DNA from: RGIG8700 sp045648505
Lineage (GTDB): Bacteria > Bacillota > Clostridia > RGIG6154
Direction of reading: 5' to 3'
Assembly: GCA_045648505.1 (NCBI GenBank)
Contig: JAZROD010000043.1
Coordinates: forward strand, 1 to 35,799
DNA length: 35,799 bases
Below, one piece after another: positions 15,950 to 24,834 of the stretch. The translations under genes were made by a program, and so were the position numbers. The notes under the pieces were generated by a model, which did not search any database, was not told where the DNA came from, and saw only the letters and a program-made list of their open reading frames with translations. Positions within the stretch are counted from its first letter, which is position 1; every line of letters starts with the position of its first letter.

Positions 15950-16483
15950 TCAATATAAATATTCCTTAGCAAAAAGTATAGCCATTACTGTTTTTGCATC
16001 TTTTATCTCATTATTTATAACCATCTGATATAATTTTTCATACTCAATAGCTTCTACTTTCAAAAATTCATCAGGGTCGGGATTACTCTTATCAAAAGTA
16101 AGGTCTTTAGCAACATACAAATAAATCAATTCATCTGCATAACCCGGTGTTAAATAAAATTCACCAATCTTTTTAAAGTCACCTGCAACATAACCTGTTT
16201 CTTCTTTTAACTCTCTTATTCCGCAAAGCTCGGGACTTTCTTTTTTATCAAACTTACCTGCAGGAATCTCAGTTGTTACAACTCTTGGACCTGCTCTGAA
16301 CTGTTTGACAGTAAGAATTTTATTATCATCAGTAATAGCAAGAACACAAACTCCGCCAGGGTGTTCAACCACTTCACGACTAGCCTGTTGACCGTCAGGC
16401 AACAGCACCGTATCAACTTTAAGATTAAGTATTCTTCCTTTGAATTTATAGTCTGTGCTAACAAGTTCTTCAATCAGTTTCAT
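15950..16483 (-). CDS. NUDIX hydrolase, ADP-ribose pyrophosphatase type
   Basis: A 177-residue NUDIX enzyme that probably cleaves ADP-ribose or a related nucleoside diphosphate sugar. The full Nudix box GKFDKKE-x7-RELKEETGY fits Gx5Ex7REUXEEXGU. Upstream EVVEHPGGVCVLAIT and downstream TPGYADELIYLYVAKDL are typical of the NudF/ADPRase branch. ATG 16483 has AGGAG a suitable distance upstream and overlaps the rmuC end by 14 bases. The longest open frame would add 23 unrelated residues within rmuC. Confidence 0.93.
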   Translation of the reverse strand: MKLIEELVSTDYKFKGRILNLKVDTVLLPDGQQASREVVEHPGGVCVLAITDDNKILTVKQFRAGPRVVTTEIPAGKFDKKESPELCGIRELKEETGYVAGDFKKIGEFYLTPGYADELIYLYVAKDLTFDKSNPDPDEFLKVEAIEYEKLYQMVINNEIKDAKTVMAILFAKEYLY

Positions 16484-17729
16484 TAGAATTATCTCCTGCT
16501 TCATCCAAGATTCTTTTTGTTTCATCATCAGTAAGTGCAGTAACAGAGTCAAGCTTTTTAATCATCCGTCTTGTTCTTGTTCCAACAAGTTTACCAAGCT
16601 CTTCCCCAGCTCCCTCAATTTTATTCTGTGCCTTTTCAAGGGCATCGGCAAATTTAAGGAATTCTGTTTTAACCGCACCTAAAACACTCCACACTTCGCT
16701 TGATTTCTTTTGAATTGCAAGTGTTTTAAAGCCCATTTGTAAGCTATTTAAAAGAGCAGCCATATTGGTTGGTCCTACGATTACAACATTATAAGTATTC
16801 TGCACATATTCAGAAAGACCTCTCTTAATTGCTTCTGAGTATATTCCTTCAGTAGGAAGAAACATAAGTGCAAAATCAGTAGAATACGGAGGGCAGATAT
16901 ATTTAGTTGAAATATCTTTTGCAGAATTTTTGATTCTTGTTTCAAATTCTCTTCCTGTTGTACTAATAAGACCTGCATCGCCGGTATCCTGTGCATTGAT
17001 TAAAGCATTATAAGCATCTAGTGGGAATTTTGCATCAATAGGAAGATATATTTTCTCTGCATTACCGCCCGGCAGTTTAACTGCAAATTCTACAACTGCA
17101 CTGCTTTCAGGGTTTACCTTAACATTTACATCGTATTGTTCAGGTGATAAAATATCCGCAAGAATGTTACCAAGCTGAACTTCACCTAAAATTCCTCTTG
17201 TCTTAACATTTGTAAGTGCTCTCTTTAAATCACCAACACCTGTTGCAAGGCTTTGCATTTCACCCAGGCCTTTATGTACTTCTTCAAGTTGTTTAGTAAC
17301 AAGGCCAAAGGACTGTGTAATACGCTGATTCAATGTTTCCTGCAATTTTGTATCTACAATACCACGCATTTCATCAAGCTTTTTATTATTATCTTCCTGC
17401 ATTGAGCTCATTTTAAGCTCAACAACATTTCTTATTTTTTCAAGTTGTTCTTCATTTCGTTTTGAAATGTTTTCAAGCTTAACATCATAAATTTTCAATA
17501 TTTCAGTAACAGTTAACTGAAGTTTTTCCTGATTTGATGAAAGTTGTGTTGATAACTGCTCAATTTTTTTATTTTGTTCTTCACTTATACTTTTCTGACC
17601 TGATGAAAATGTATCAGAAAAGATTTTCAGTGAGCTTCCCACATCACTGTCTTTTGTGAAAACTTTAACTAAAATAATCAGGTTTAATATAATAAGTGCA
17701 GAAACTAAACCAATAAGTATATATAACAT
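16470..17729 (-). CDS. rmuC: DNA recombination protein RmuC
   Basis: A 419-residue protein with an N-terminal membrane helix (residues about 2-22), a long coiled-coil region (about 30-150) and the RmuC nuclease-like domain. That domain contains VKTRGILGEVQLGNILADIL, LPIDAKFPLDAYNALI, YSTDFALMFLPTEGIYSEAI and VVIVGPTNMAALLNSLQMGF. RmuC limits inversions and rearrangements in E. coli; the exact biochemical action is unclear. Its ATG overlaps the proA stop by one base. Confidence 0.94.
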   Translation of the reverse strand: MLYILIGLVSALIILNLIILVKVFTKDSDVGSSLKIFSDTFSSGQKSISEEQNKKIEQLSTQLSSNQEKLQLTVTEILKIYDVKLENISKRNEEQLEKIRNVVELKMSSMQEDNNKKLDEMRGIVDTKLQETLNQRITQSFGLVTKQLEEVHKGLGEMQSLATGVGDLKRALTNVKTRGILGEVQLGNILADILSPEQYDVNVKVNPESSAVVEFAVKLPGGNAEKIYLPIDAKFPLDAYNALINAQDTGDAGLISTTGREFETRIKNSAKDISTKYICPPYSTDFALMFLPTEGIYSEAIKRGLSEYVQNTYNVVIVGPTNMAALLNSLQMGFKTLAIQKKSSEVWSVLGAVKTEFLKFADALEKAQNKIEGAGEELGKLVGTRTRRMIKKLDSVTALTDDETKRILDEAGDNSNETD

Positions 17730-18964
17730 TATCTTATTTCACCATTTCCTAAAATTATATATTTGTATGTAGTCATTTCCTTCAAGCCCATGGGTCCTCT
17801 TGCATGAAGTTTCTGGGTACTGATACCTATCTCTGCTCCAAAACCAAACTCACCTCCGTCTGTAAAACGGGTAGATGCATTAACATAAACAGCGCTTGAA
17901 TCAATTTTTTCAGTAAAAAGATTAGCATTTGTGTAGTTATCTGTAATAATTGCTTCAGAATGTCCTGTGCTATGTTCATTGATATGAGCAATTGCACTTT
18001 CAATATCATCCTTAACTATAACAGAAATTTTCATATCAAGATATTCAGTATAATAATCATCTTCAGTTGCAGGTTTTACAAATTCTCTGTATTTTACAGT
18101 CTCTTCACAACCAAAAATTTCAACATTTGCATCAGAAAGTTTATCTAATATTAAAGGTAAAAATTCGCTTGCAATATTTTTATGGACAACTAAAGACTCA
18201 GCCGCATTACAAACACCTGTTCTTTGTGTTTTTGCATTCATAATAATTTTAACAGCTTTATCAAAGTCTGCATATTCATCCACAAATATATGACAATTAC
18301 CTGTTCCTGTTTCGATTACAGGGATGGTAGAATTTTCAACTACCTGTTTAATAAGACCGCTTCCACCTCTTGGTATCAACACATCAATAACACCATTAAG
18401 CTTCATCATTTCTGTTGTGCTTTCTCTGTCTGTAGCTTCAATAAGCATAATAATATCTTCATTAACGCCCACACTCTTTAATGCCATTTTCATAGCCTTA
18501 ACAATAGCCTTATTTGAATTTATGGCATCGCTTCCGCCTTTAAGAACAACAGCATTTCCTGTTTTAATGCATATAGCGGTTACATCAGCAGTAACATTTG
18601 GTCTTGCTTCATAAATAACACCAACTACACCAAGTGGAACTCTCTTTTTAAGAATTTTAAGTCCGTTTGGTCTTTCGAATGCTTCTGCCTGACCAATAGG
18701 GTCATCAAGCTTTTCTATCTTTTTAACTGCTTCGGAAATTGATACTATTCTGTCTTTTGTAAGTCTCAATCTGTCTATAAGAGATTCTTTCATACCTTTT
18801 TCTTCTGCATTCTTAATATCTATTTCGTTAGCTTTTAGTATGTTATCACATTCATAAATCAAACTTTTTGCAATAGCAACAAGAATTTCATTTTTCTTAA
18901 ATGTGCTCATACACAAAAGTTCAGATGATGCTTTTTTCGCTTTTAACGCTATATCTCTGACCAT
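17729..18964 (-). CDS. proA: Gamma-glutamyl phosphate reductase
   Basis: The second enzyme of proline synthesis reduces glutamyl-5-phosphate to the semialdehyde with NADPH. The 411 residues fit ProA. Visible landmarks are PLGVVGVIYEARPNVT, the LKGGSDAINSN cofactor region, IPRGGSGL, and the catalytic cysteine in QRTGVCNAAESL (Cys252). The C-terminal GARGPMGLKEMTTYKYI-like ending is typical. AAAGGA precedes ATG 18964, 12 bases after proB. Confidence 0.97.
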   Translation of the reverse strand: MVRDIALKAKKASSELLCMSTFKKNEILVAIAKSLIYECDNILKANEIDIKNAEEKGMKESLIDRLRLTKDRIVSISEAVKKIEKLDDPIGQAEAFERPNGLKILKKRVPLGVVGVIYEARPNVTADVTAICIKTGNAVVLKGGSDAINSNKAIVKAMKMALKSVGVNEDIIMLIEATDRESTTEMMKLNGVIDVLIPRGGSGLIKQVVENSTIPVIETGTGNCHIFVDEYADFDKAVKIIMNAKTQRTGVCNAAESLVVHKNIASEFLPLILDKLSDANVEIFGCEETVKYREFVKPATEDDYYTEYLDMKISVIVKDDIESAIAHINEHSTGHSEAIITDNYTNANLFTEKIDSSAVYVNASTRFTDGGEFGFGAEIGISTQKLHARGPMGLKEMTTYKYIILGNGEIR

Positions 18965-18976
18965 AATAATTTTCCT

Positions 18977-19765
18977 TTACATAAATATAGTTCCGTCAAT
19001 TTTTCCTGACATAATGTCTTCAATAACTTTTGGACTTTCTCCGTTGCAAATAACAGTTTTTACATTATTTTCTTTTGCAATTTCTGCGGCAATTATTTTA
19101 GTAATCATTCCGCCTGTACCTCTGCTTGTACCCGCCCCTGAAGCCATATCCTTAATTTTATCATCAATAACTTCAACTGTATGTATTATTTTTGCATCCG
19201 GATTGCTTCTCGGGTCTTCATCATATAACCCATCAATATCCGACATAATTATAAGCATATTTGCATCTACGATTGATGCAACCATAGCAGATAATGTATC
19301 ATTATCACCGAATTCAATTTCTTCTACAGAAACAGCATCGTTTTCATTTACAATTGGAATAACATCAAGTTCAAGCAAAGTTTTGAAGGTGTTATGTGCA
19401 TTCTCTCTTCTTTTGTTATCAACAACTACATCTTTTGTCAACAGAACCTGTGCAGTTTTACAACCATACTGCGAAAATAACTTGTCATATAAAAACATAA
19501 GTTCACATTGTCCTACTGCTGCAGCCGCCTGCTTACCTTTTGTATCTTTCGGACGCTCCGCAAGACCAAGTTTTGCAACACCTACACCAATAGCACCTGA
19601 TGAAACTAGAGTAACTTTAACTCCTCTGTTTTTCAGGTCTGCAAGAACAAAACAAAGCTTATCTATTCTGTCTAAATTAAGCTTTCCGTTGCTGTATGTC
19701 AAGGTTGATGTTCCAACCTTGACAACAACATTTTTTATATCTTTAGTATCAATACAAATTCCCAT
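18977..19765 (-). CDS. proB: Glutamate 5-kinase, short form without PUA domain
   Basis: Phosphorylates glutamate to start proline synthesis. The 262 residues contain only the amino acid kinase domain: VVVKVGTSTLT at the N-terminus, LVSSGAIGVGV, NENDAVSVEEIEFGDND and MSDIDGLYDEDPR. The roughly 100-residue C-terminal PUA domain of the E. coli enzyme is absent, as in many Gram-positive ProB proteins, so proline feedback may still act on the kinase domain. AGAGG precedes ATG 19765. It lies one base after the upstream PBP stop and is followed by proA. Confidence 0.96.
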   Translation of the reverse strand: MGICIDTKDIKNVVVKVGTSTLTYSNGKLNLDRIDKLCFVLADLKNRGVKVTLVSSGAIGVGVAKLGLAERPKDTKGKQAAAAVGQCELMFLYDKLFSQYGCKTAQVLLTKDVVVDNKRRENAHNTFKTLLELDVIPIVNENDAVSVEEIEFGDNDTLSAMVASIVDANMLIIMSDIDGLYDEDPRSNPDAKIIHTVEVIDDKIKDMASGAGTSRGTGGMITKIIAAEIAKENNVKTVICNGESPKVIEDIMSGKIDGTIFM

Positions 19766-19766
19766 A

Positions 19767-21386
19767 TTAACCTCTTTTCAACTCCATAATTCTATCACCG
19801 ATTTTTTTGAATATCGGTGCGGCACTTTCACTGCCCGATTTTCCGTTTTCAACAAATACACACAGTGCAAATTTTGGATTTTCTTCAGGAAAAAAACCTG
19901 TAAACCATCCGTGCTGATAATTTTCTCCATCAACATACCAGCCTGTCTGTGCACTTCCGGTTTTACCGCCTGAACCACCATCTTCAATTTGAGCGTTTGT
20001 ACCTGTCCCACTTTTATTTGTAATACACATCATACTCTTGATTATATCCGCAGTATAATCTGTTAATATTTTTTCACTTTTTTCACTTTTAAGATTCTTA
20101 ATTGTCTGACCATAACTGTCAGTTATACATTCAGCACAATTAACATTTTTCACAAATCCATTTCCTGCAATTACGGCACTTAGGATTGCACCATCAAGCA
20201 CAGTTCCTGAAAGCTTGCCCTGTCCGATTGACAAGTTAGACAAATCAGCAAGATAATAGTTATTTTCATCAGGAAGCATTCCTTTTTGTTGCTCAAGTTC
20301 AAGTGGATACAGATTTTTATTACCAAGACCAAACTTTTTAGCCATATCAAGAATATTCTTATATCCAACTTCAGTCCCAAGCTCTATAAATGCACAATTA
20401 CAGGAATTTTTAAAAGCATCATATATGTTTTGCCACCCGTGACCATAGGCATTATGACATTCAAACTCCTTGCCTGCAACATACATTTTACCCAAACAGT
20501 TATAAAGCTTTTCTGTATCAAGTAAATTGTTTTCTGAAGCTGCAGCAACTACAACAATCTTAAATATAGAACCCATATCGTATGCAAGCATACTGTTATT
20601 CTGCAAAACACCTGATTGATTATCTAAATACGCACCAATTCTGTCTTGTTTAAAAGTAGGATATGATGCCATAGCAAGTAAATCAAAACTCTCCACATCA
20701 AGCAAAACTGCAGAACATTTATTATCAGAAGCTTTCAGGCAATCTTCAACAATTCTCTGATACGTTAAATCAAGCGTAAGTTTGACTTTTTCGCTTCCTG
20801 AATTTCCTGCATAAGCCATATCTCCAATCATATTTCTGAAAGCATCTATATTGACAGTTGCACCTTTTGAAGTACTCAGAAGATATTCATCATAAACCCG
20901 TTCAAGACCGTAGACACCTTTATTGTCAGAAACATATCCGACAAGTGAAGCCGCAGGATAATCATTGAGATATCTTGACGGAAGATTAAACTTTTTAAGA
21001 TAACGAAACTTATCAACATCTACATCTTCCAAATCAACATTGGTCTCAACAAATGTTTTACCGTTTTCTTTAAGTCTTTTGTAAATTTTTTCAGATGTTT
21101 CATAAGTGTAACATTCTAAAATATCACAGTTCTTTTTATCAAGTTCTTCATCCTTAGATGAAAAAATCGCAATATAGCCTTTCTTTTCAACACCCGTTAT
21201 ATGACGGTTATGTCTGTCTAAAAAATCATTTCTGCCAGCAGAAACACTGATGTTAACTGTATTTTGATTTTTGGCTTTAGTATAAAGTTCATCATGACTG
21301 ACAATACATATAAAATACAGCCTTGTTATAATAACCATAGCAAAGAACACAATAAATGTTCTTAAAGTCAATACTCTTTCTATCAT
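19767..21386 (-). CDS. Class B penicillin-binding protein (transpeptidase)
   Basis: A second class B PBP in the window, 539 residues. It has an N-terminal membrane anchor (about residues 8-28) and a dimerisation region with SAGRNDFLDRHNRHITG. The transpeptidase domain carries the nucleophile motif SIFK (Ser273, Lys276), SCN (328-330) and KTGS (475-478). All three active-site motifs are intact, so it should be active. The short size and lack of PASTA repeats suggest a specialised enzyme of the SpoVD/PbpA/division type, not MrdA, but I cannot assign which. It lies between trhP and proB with a one-base gap to proB. Confidence 0.9.
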   Translation of the reverse strand: MIERVLTLRTFIVFFAMVIITRLYFICIVSHDELYTKAKNQNTVNISVSAGRNDFLDRHNRHITGVEKKGYIAIFSSKDEELDKKNCDILECYTYETSEKIYKRLKENGKTFVETNVDLEDVDVDKFRYLKKFNLPSRYLNDYPAASLVGYVSDNKGVYGLERVYDEYLLSTSKGATVNIDAFRNMIGDMAYAGNSGSEKVKLTLDLTYQRIVEDCLKASDNKCSAVLLDVESFDLLAMASYPTFKQDRIGAYLDNQSGVLQNNSMLAYDMGSIFKIVVVAAASENNLLDTEKLYNCLGKMYVAGKEFECHNAYGHGWQNIYDAFKNSCNCAFIELGTEVGYKNILDMAKKFGLGNKNLYPLELEQQKGMLPDENNYYLADLSNLSIGQGKLSGTVLDGAILSAVIAGNGFVKNVNCAECITDSYGQTIKNLKSEKSEKILTDYTADIIKSMMCITNKSGTGTNAQIEDGGSGGKTGSAQTGWYVDGENYQHGWFTGFFPEENPKFALCVFVENGKSGSESAAPIFKKIGDRIMELKRG

Positions 21387-21420
21387 TAAATCACCATTTT
21401 TATGGTGTCTTTAATTCATA

Positions 21421-22641
21421 TTAATTATTCTTTTCTTTTCTCAAAATAGAATATTCAGGACAACTGAATTCACAAGGAATATAAAGTCTCATTGTTGCAT
21501 GGGGACAATTTTCAATTTCTTCCATCTTTTCGTTAAACATTTTTTCAACTTTAATGGTTTTAAAGTCCTGTCCCGGAATTAAAATCTCAAGCTCGTCACC
21601 CTTGAAGAATTTGTTTCTTTGTGTTACTACAAGCATTTTATTTTCTTCATCATAACCATCAACAACGCCAACAAGATCAAAATCTCTCACATAAGAATTT
21701 GTGGTATAAAGTTGCTGATTTGCATCAGGTTTTCCAAAGAAAAATCCTTTTGTATATTCTCTGTGACTTACTTTAGTAAGTTCAGCACCGAATTTTTCGT
21801 TATATTCTTCTCCGTTAAAGTAAGCATCTATTGCATCACGATATGCTTTTGTGATTGTTGCAACATAATACTCACTTTTAACTCTTCCTTCAATTTTAAA
21901 ACTGCTTATCCCCGCTTTGATAAGTTCAGGAATATGCTCAATCATACATAAATCCTTTGAATTATAGATGAAAGTGCCTCTTTCATTCTCAAAAACAGGA
22001 AAATATTCACCAGGTCTCTTTTCTTCCATAAGATAATACTTCCATCTGCAAGGATGAGAGCAAGCGCCCATATTACTGTCTCTGTTAGTGAGATAGTTAG
22101 ACATAAGACATCTTCCTGAATAAGAGATACACATAGCACCGTGAATGAAACATTCAATATCCATATCTTCAGGAATGTTCTCTCTTACTTCTTTTATTTC
22201 TTCAAGTGAAAGTTCTCTTGCAAGAATAACTCTTTTTGCACCAAGCTTATACCACATATTAGCAGAAGCATAATTTGTGTTATTTGCCTGTGTACTTATG
22301 TGAATTTCAAAGTCAGGTGCAATTGATTTTACCAAGTCAAACAAGCCTAAATCGCTGACAATAATTGCATCTGCGCCAAGTTCGTAAACTTCTTTAACAT
22401 ATTCACAAAATCCGTCTAAATCCTTGTTATGAGGTATAATATTAGCTGTTATATAAACCTTCTTACCAAGATTATGTGCAAATTCAATACCTTCTTTAAT
22501 TTCATCTATAGTAAAATTTTCAGCAGCTTCTCTCAAGGAAAAGGATTCGCCACCGATATACACTGCATCTGCACCATAAGTCAAAGCATATTTAAGTTTA
22601 ATCAGACTCCCTGCAGGAGCAAGTAATTCAGGTTTTTTCAA
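21421..22641 (-). CDS. trhP: Peptidase U32 family tRNA hydroxylation protein TrhP-like
   Basis: A 406-residue U32-family protein. The N-terminus KPELLAPAGSLIKLKYALTYGADAVYIGG, the FIHGAMCISYSGRCLMSN motif and GACSHPCRW (family cysteines), IYNSKDLCMIEHIPEL and FKIEGRVKSEYYVA are hallmarks. A C-terminal CPEYSILR follows. In B. subtilis and E. coli members help form 5-hydroxyuridine at tRNA position 34 from prephenate, not peptide cleavage. The start is a TTG at 22641, with GGAGG seven bases upstream. It overlaps the trmR stop as TTGA, and coupling with the methyltransferase that modifies the same nucleotide supports the assignment. Confidence 0.92.
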   Translation of the reverse strand: MKKPELLAPAGSLIKLKYALTYGADAVYIGGESFSLREAAENFTIDEIKEGIEFAHNLGKKVYITANIIPHNKDLDGFCEYVKEVYELGADAIIVSDLGLFDLVKSIAPDFEIHISTQANNTNYASANMWYKLGAKRVILARELSLEEIKEVRENIPEDMDIECFIHGAMCISYSGRCLMSNYLTNRDSNMGACSHPCRWKYYLMEEKRPGEYFPVFENERGTFIYNSKDLCMIEHIPELIKAGISSFKIEGRVKSEYYVATITKAYRDAIDAYFNGEEYNEKFGAELTKVSHREYTKGFFFGKPDANQQLYTTNSYVRDFDLVGVVDGYDEENKMLVVTQRNKFFKGDELEILIPGQDFKTIKVEKMFNEKMEEIENCPHATMRLYIPCEFSCPEYSILRKEKNN

Positions 22642-23309
22642 AACTTTTCCTCCTCGCTGTAATAAGAAATTGTAACACCGTCACCTATCGGTATAACCGA
22701 TGTTTTTAAATTTTTATGATTACAAAGCATTTCAAGATACTCTCTCATTCTGCCGACTATTGTTTTCTGTCTTCTTTTCACAAGGTCATCCGTAGCCGTC
22801 ATTCCTTTGTAAAGAACATTGTCACAGATTAACAATCCGCCGTCATTAAGTAAATTGATTACACTGTCAAAAAACTCATTGTAATAACCTTTAGCCGCAT
22901 CCATAAAAATCAAATCGTATTTACTTGAAAGAAGAGGAAGCACCTCCAGTGCATCGCCTTCTATAACTCGTATATTGTTTTCTAAGCCTGCATCGGTTAT
23001 GTTTTTAATTGCAAGCTTTGTCATTTCAGGTTCACGCTCAATTGATGTAATCTTAACACCTTCCGGTGAAGCTTTTGCCATAACAGAAGCAGAATATCCG
23101 ATTGCTGTGCCAATTTCAAGGATTTTCATTGGTTTTTTAAGCATACAAAGAACCTCAAGCATTGCTTTAACCTCTTTGTGAATAATAGGTACTGCATTTT
23201 GTTCAGCATACAGTTCAAGACTTTTCAAATGAGAATCGCTGTCTGGAATAAGCTTGTGTAAATATTCAGTTATATAATCAAGATTTATTTTTTCTCCTGC
23301 CAAAATCAA
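22638..23309 (-). CDS. trmR: tRNA 5-hydroxyuridine O-methyltransferase (TrmR-like)
   Basis: A 223-residue SAM-dependent O-methyltransferase of the catechol-type (family 3) fold. Motif I is ILEIGTAIGYSAS, acidic loop IEREPEM, then EGDALEVLP and the metal-binding MDAAKGYYNEFF and CDNVLYKG segments. In B. subtilis YrrM/TrmR turns ho5U34 of tRNA into mo5U and is encoded between mltG and the U32 genes, the same order as here. The start is a TTG at 23309, with AAAGG seven bases upstream. It overlaps the mltG stop (TTGA). Confidence 0.9.
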   Translation of the reverse strand: MILAGEKINLDYITEYLHKLIPDSDSHLKSLELYAEQNAVPIIHKEVKAMLEVLCMLKKPMKILEIGTAIGYSASVMAKASPEGVKITSIEREPEMTKLAIKNITDAGLENNIRVIEGDALEVLPLLSSKYDLIFMDAAKGYYNEFFDSVINLLNDGGLLICDNVLYKGMTATDDLVKRRQKTIVGRMREYLEMLCNHKNLKTSVIPIGDGVTISYYSEEEKF

Positions 23310-24334
23310 AGACCGGCCTTTCTCATATTTTTCTGATGTTCGTCATAGGTAACTGCAAAATAATGTCTGCCGTCACCATCTGCAACAAAATAAAGATAAT
23401 CTGTATTTTCAGGATATAACGCCGCTTCAATAGTTTTTATTCCCGGTGAAGCAATCGGACCTTGCGGTAACCCTTTATATTTATAGGTATTATAGGGTGA
23501 ATCAATTTTTGTATCTTCTAAAGTGAGAACATCTCTTCTCTCTTTTAAAATATATTGAACCGTTGCACAGGATTGCAGAAAACCTGCAGTTTCAGGATTA
23601 TTTTTCATTCTGTTATAAAAAACACCTGAAACCTTTTTATATTCATTATCCGCAGCGGCTTCTCTTTCAACAATTGATGCCATTATTACAATGTCATCAA
23701 AAGACATTTTCATATTCTGTGCTTTAATTTTCATTTCTTCGGTAATCTTACTGTCAAAATTATCAAGCATTTTTTTAATTATGCTTTCAACTGACTCATT
23801 TTCACCAAAGGTATATGTGTCAGGAAACAAATATCCTTCAAGCTCATATTCTCTTTTAGGCACACCATTTAAGAACCAGTATTCCTGAAAATTTTTAAGC
23901 TTTGCAGTACTGTTGAACTCTTCCGAAGAACAAATGTTATTCTTTTCAAGCAATAAAGCGATTTCACGCTGTTCATAACCTTCAGGAATGGTAATGTTTA
24001 TACCTTTGCTTATAGGAGATGTTTCAAGTTCAGATATGATTTTAAAATAGTTACCTGAAGAAAATGTATGATTTCCTGCTTTGAATGATGAAACCTTGTT
24101 ATATGCAAAAATTTTAAACAGAGTTTCAGAACCAATCAACTTTTCTTCTTTTAATGCATTTGCAATCTGGGATAATGAGCTACCATAAGGAACAGATATA
24201 TTCTTATCAGAATTTCCTTTAAAGAAGCCAAAAACCTCAGATGTAGCTAAAAGTAACAATAATAAAAAGATAATAGCTAAAGATTTAATTATTGTAGTAA
24301 ATCGAATTTTTAACATTTTCTGCAATTTTTTCAT
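23306..24334 (-). CDS. mltG: Endolytic murein transglycosylase MltG
   Basis: Cuts nascent glycan strands and so sets glycan length. The 342 residues show an N-terminal membrane helix (about residues 14-35), a LysM-like region (VPYGSSLSQIANALKEEKLI) and the YceG catalytic domain with LEGYLFPDTYTF. The catalytic glutamate is in SIVEREA (Glu223), and GLPQGPIASPGIKTIEAALYP lies near the end. The start is uncertain. ATG 24334 directly abuts AAAGG; TTG 24325, eight bases after AAAGGA, or ATG 24316 are alternatives and change the protein little. It overlaps the DJ-1 gene by about 50 bases if the first start is used. Confidence 0.94.
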   Translation of the reverse strand: MKKLQKMLKIRFTTIIKSLAIIFLLLLLLATSEVFGFFKGNSDKNISVPYGSSLSQIANALKEEKLIGSETLFKIFAYNKVSSFKAGNHTFSSGNYFKIISELETSPISKGINITIPEGYEQREIALLLEKNNICSSEEFNSTAKLKNFQEYWFLNGVPKREYELEGYLFPDTYTFGENESVESIIKKMLDNFDSKITEEMKIKAQNMKMSFDDIVIMASIVEREAAADNEYKKVSGVFYNRMKNNPETAGFLQSCATVQYILKERRDVLTLEDTKIDSPYNTYKYKGLPQGPIASPGIKTIEAALYPENTDYLYFVADGDGRHYFAVTYDEHQKNMRKAGL

Positions 24335-24824
24335 CCTTTAAATATTTAATAATTTCAAAAGCAAAATCAAGAGCAGTTCCTGCACTTTTTGAAGTAATTA
24401 CATTATTATCCGTAACAACGCTGTAATCTGCTTTTTCTCCGCAAATAAGCTCGTCCATTAAGCTTGGATAGCAAACTGCTTTCTTGTTATCAAGAATACC
24501 TTTTCTTCCGAGAAGAGTTGGTGCTGCACAGATTGCGGCTACAAGCTTACCTTCTGCATAGTGCTTATTTATCAACTCAACTGCCTTCTCATTTTTTTCA
24601 ATGTTTGGCACGCCGGGAATTCCGCCCGGTAAAACTATTCCTTCACCAAGCAAAGCTTCTTCAAGCAAGCGATCACAAACAATTTTAATATTGTGTCCGC
24701 CAACAACTTCTTTTGTTTCATTAAGAGAAATCATTTGAACTTCAATACCTGCTCTTCTTGCCATATCAACTACTGATAAAGCTTCTACTTCTTCAAATCC
24801 GTCTGCAAATAAAATATTAAGCAT
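24285..24824 (-). CDS. DJ-1/PfpI family protein
   Basis: A 179-residue cytoplasmic DJ-1/PfpI protein. It begins LNILFADGFEEVEALSVVDMARRAG, with the conserved Glu of FADGFEE, VLPGGIPG, and the nucleophile elbow cysteine in AAICAAPTLLG. The ending DFAFEIIKYL fits the YajL/ThiJ-like branch, whose proposed roles include deglycase and chaperone activity under disputed evidence. ATG 24824 has AGAGGT five bases upstream. The frame extends 17 codons further into tmk, but without a ribosome binding site. Confidence 0.92.
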   Translation of the reverse strand: MLNILFADGFEEVEALSVVDMARRAGIEVQMISLNETKEVVGGHNIKIVCDRLLEEALLGEGIVLPGGIPGVPNIEKNEKAVELINKHYAEGKLVAAICAAPTLLGRKGILDNKKAVCYPSLMDELICGEKADYSVVTDNNVITSKSAGTALDFAFEIIKYLKDEKIAENVKNSIYYNN

Positions 24825-24834
24825 ATTATACCTC

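Noticed and set aside
18903..19973. Long plus-strand open frame of 356 codons opposite proA, proB and the PBP
   Set aside because: It lies antisense to three well-defined genes, reads as low-complexity Ser/Ile/Leu-rich protein, and has no ribosome binding site; it is a shadow of the codon use on the other strand.
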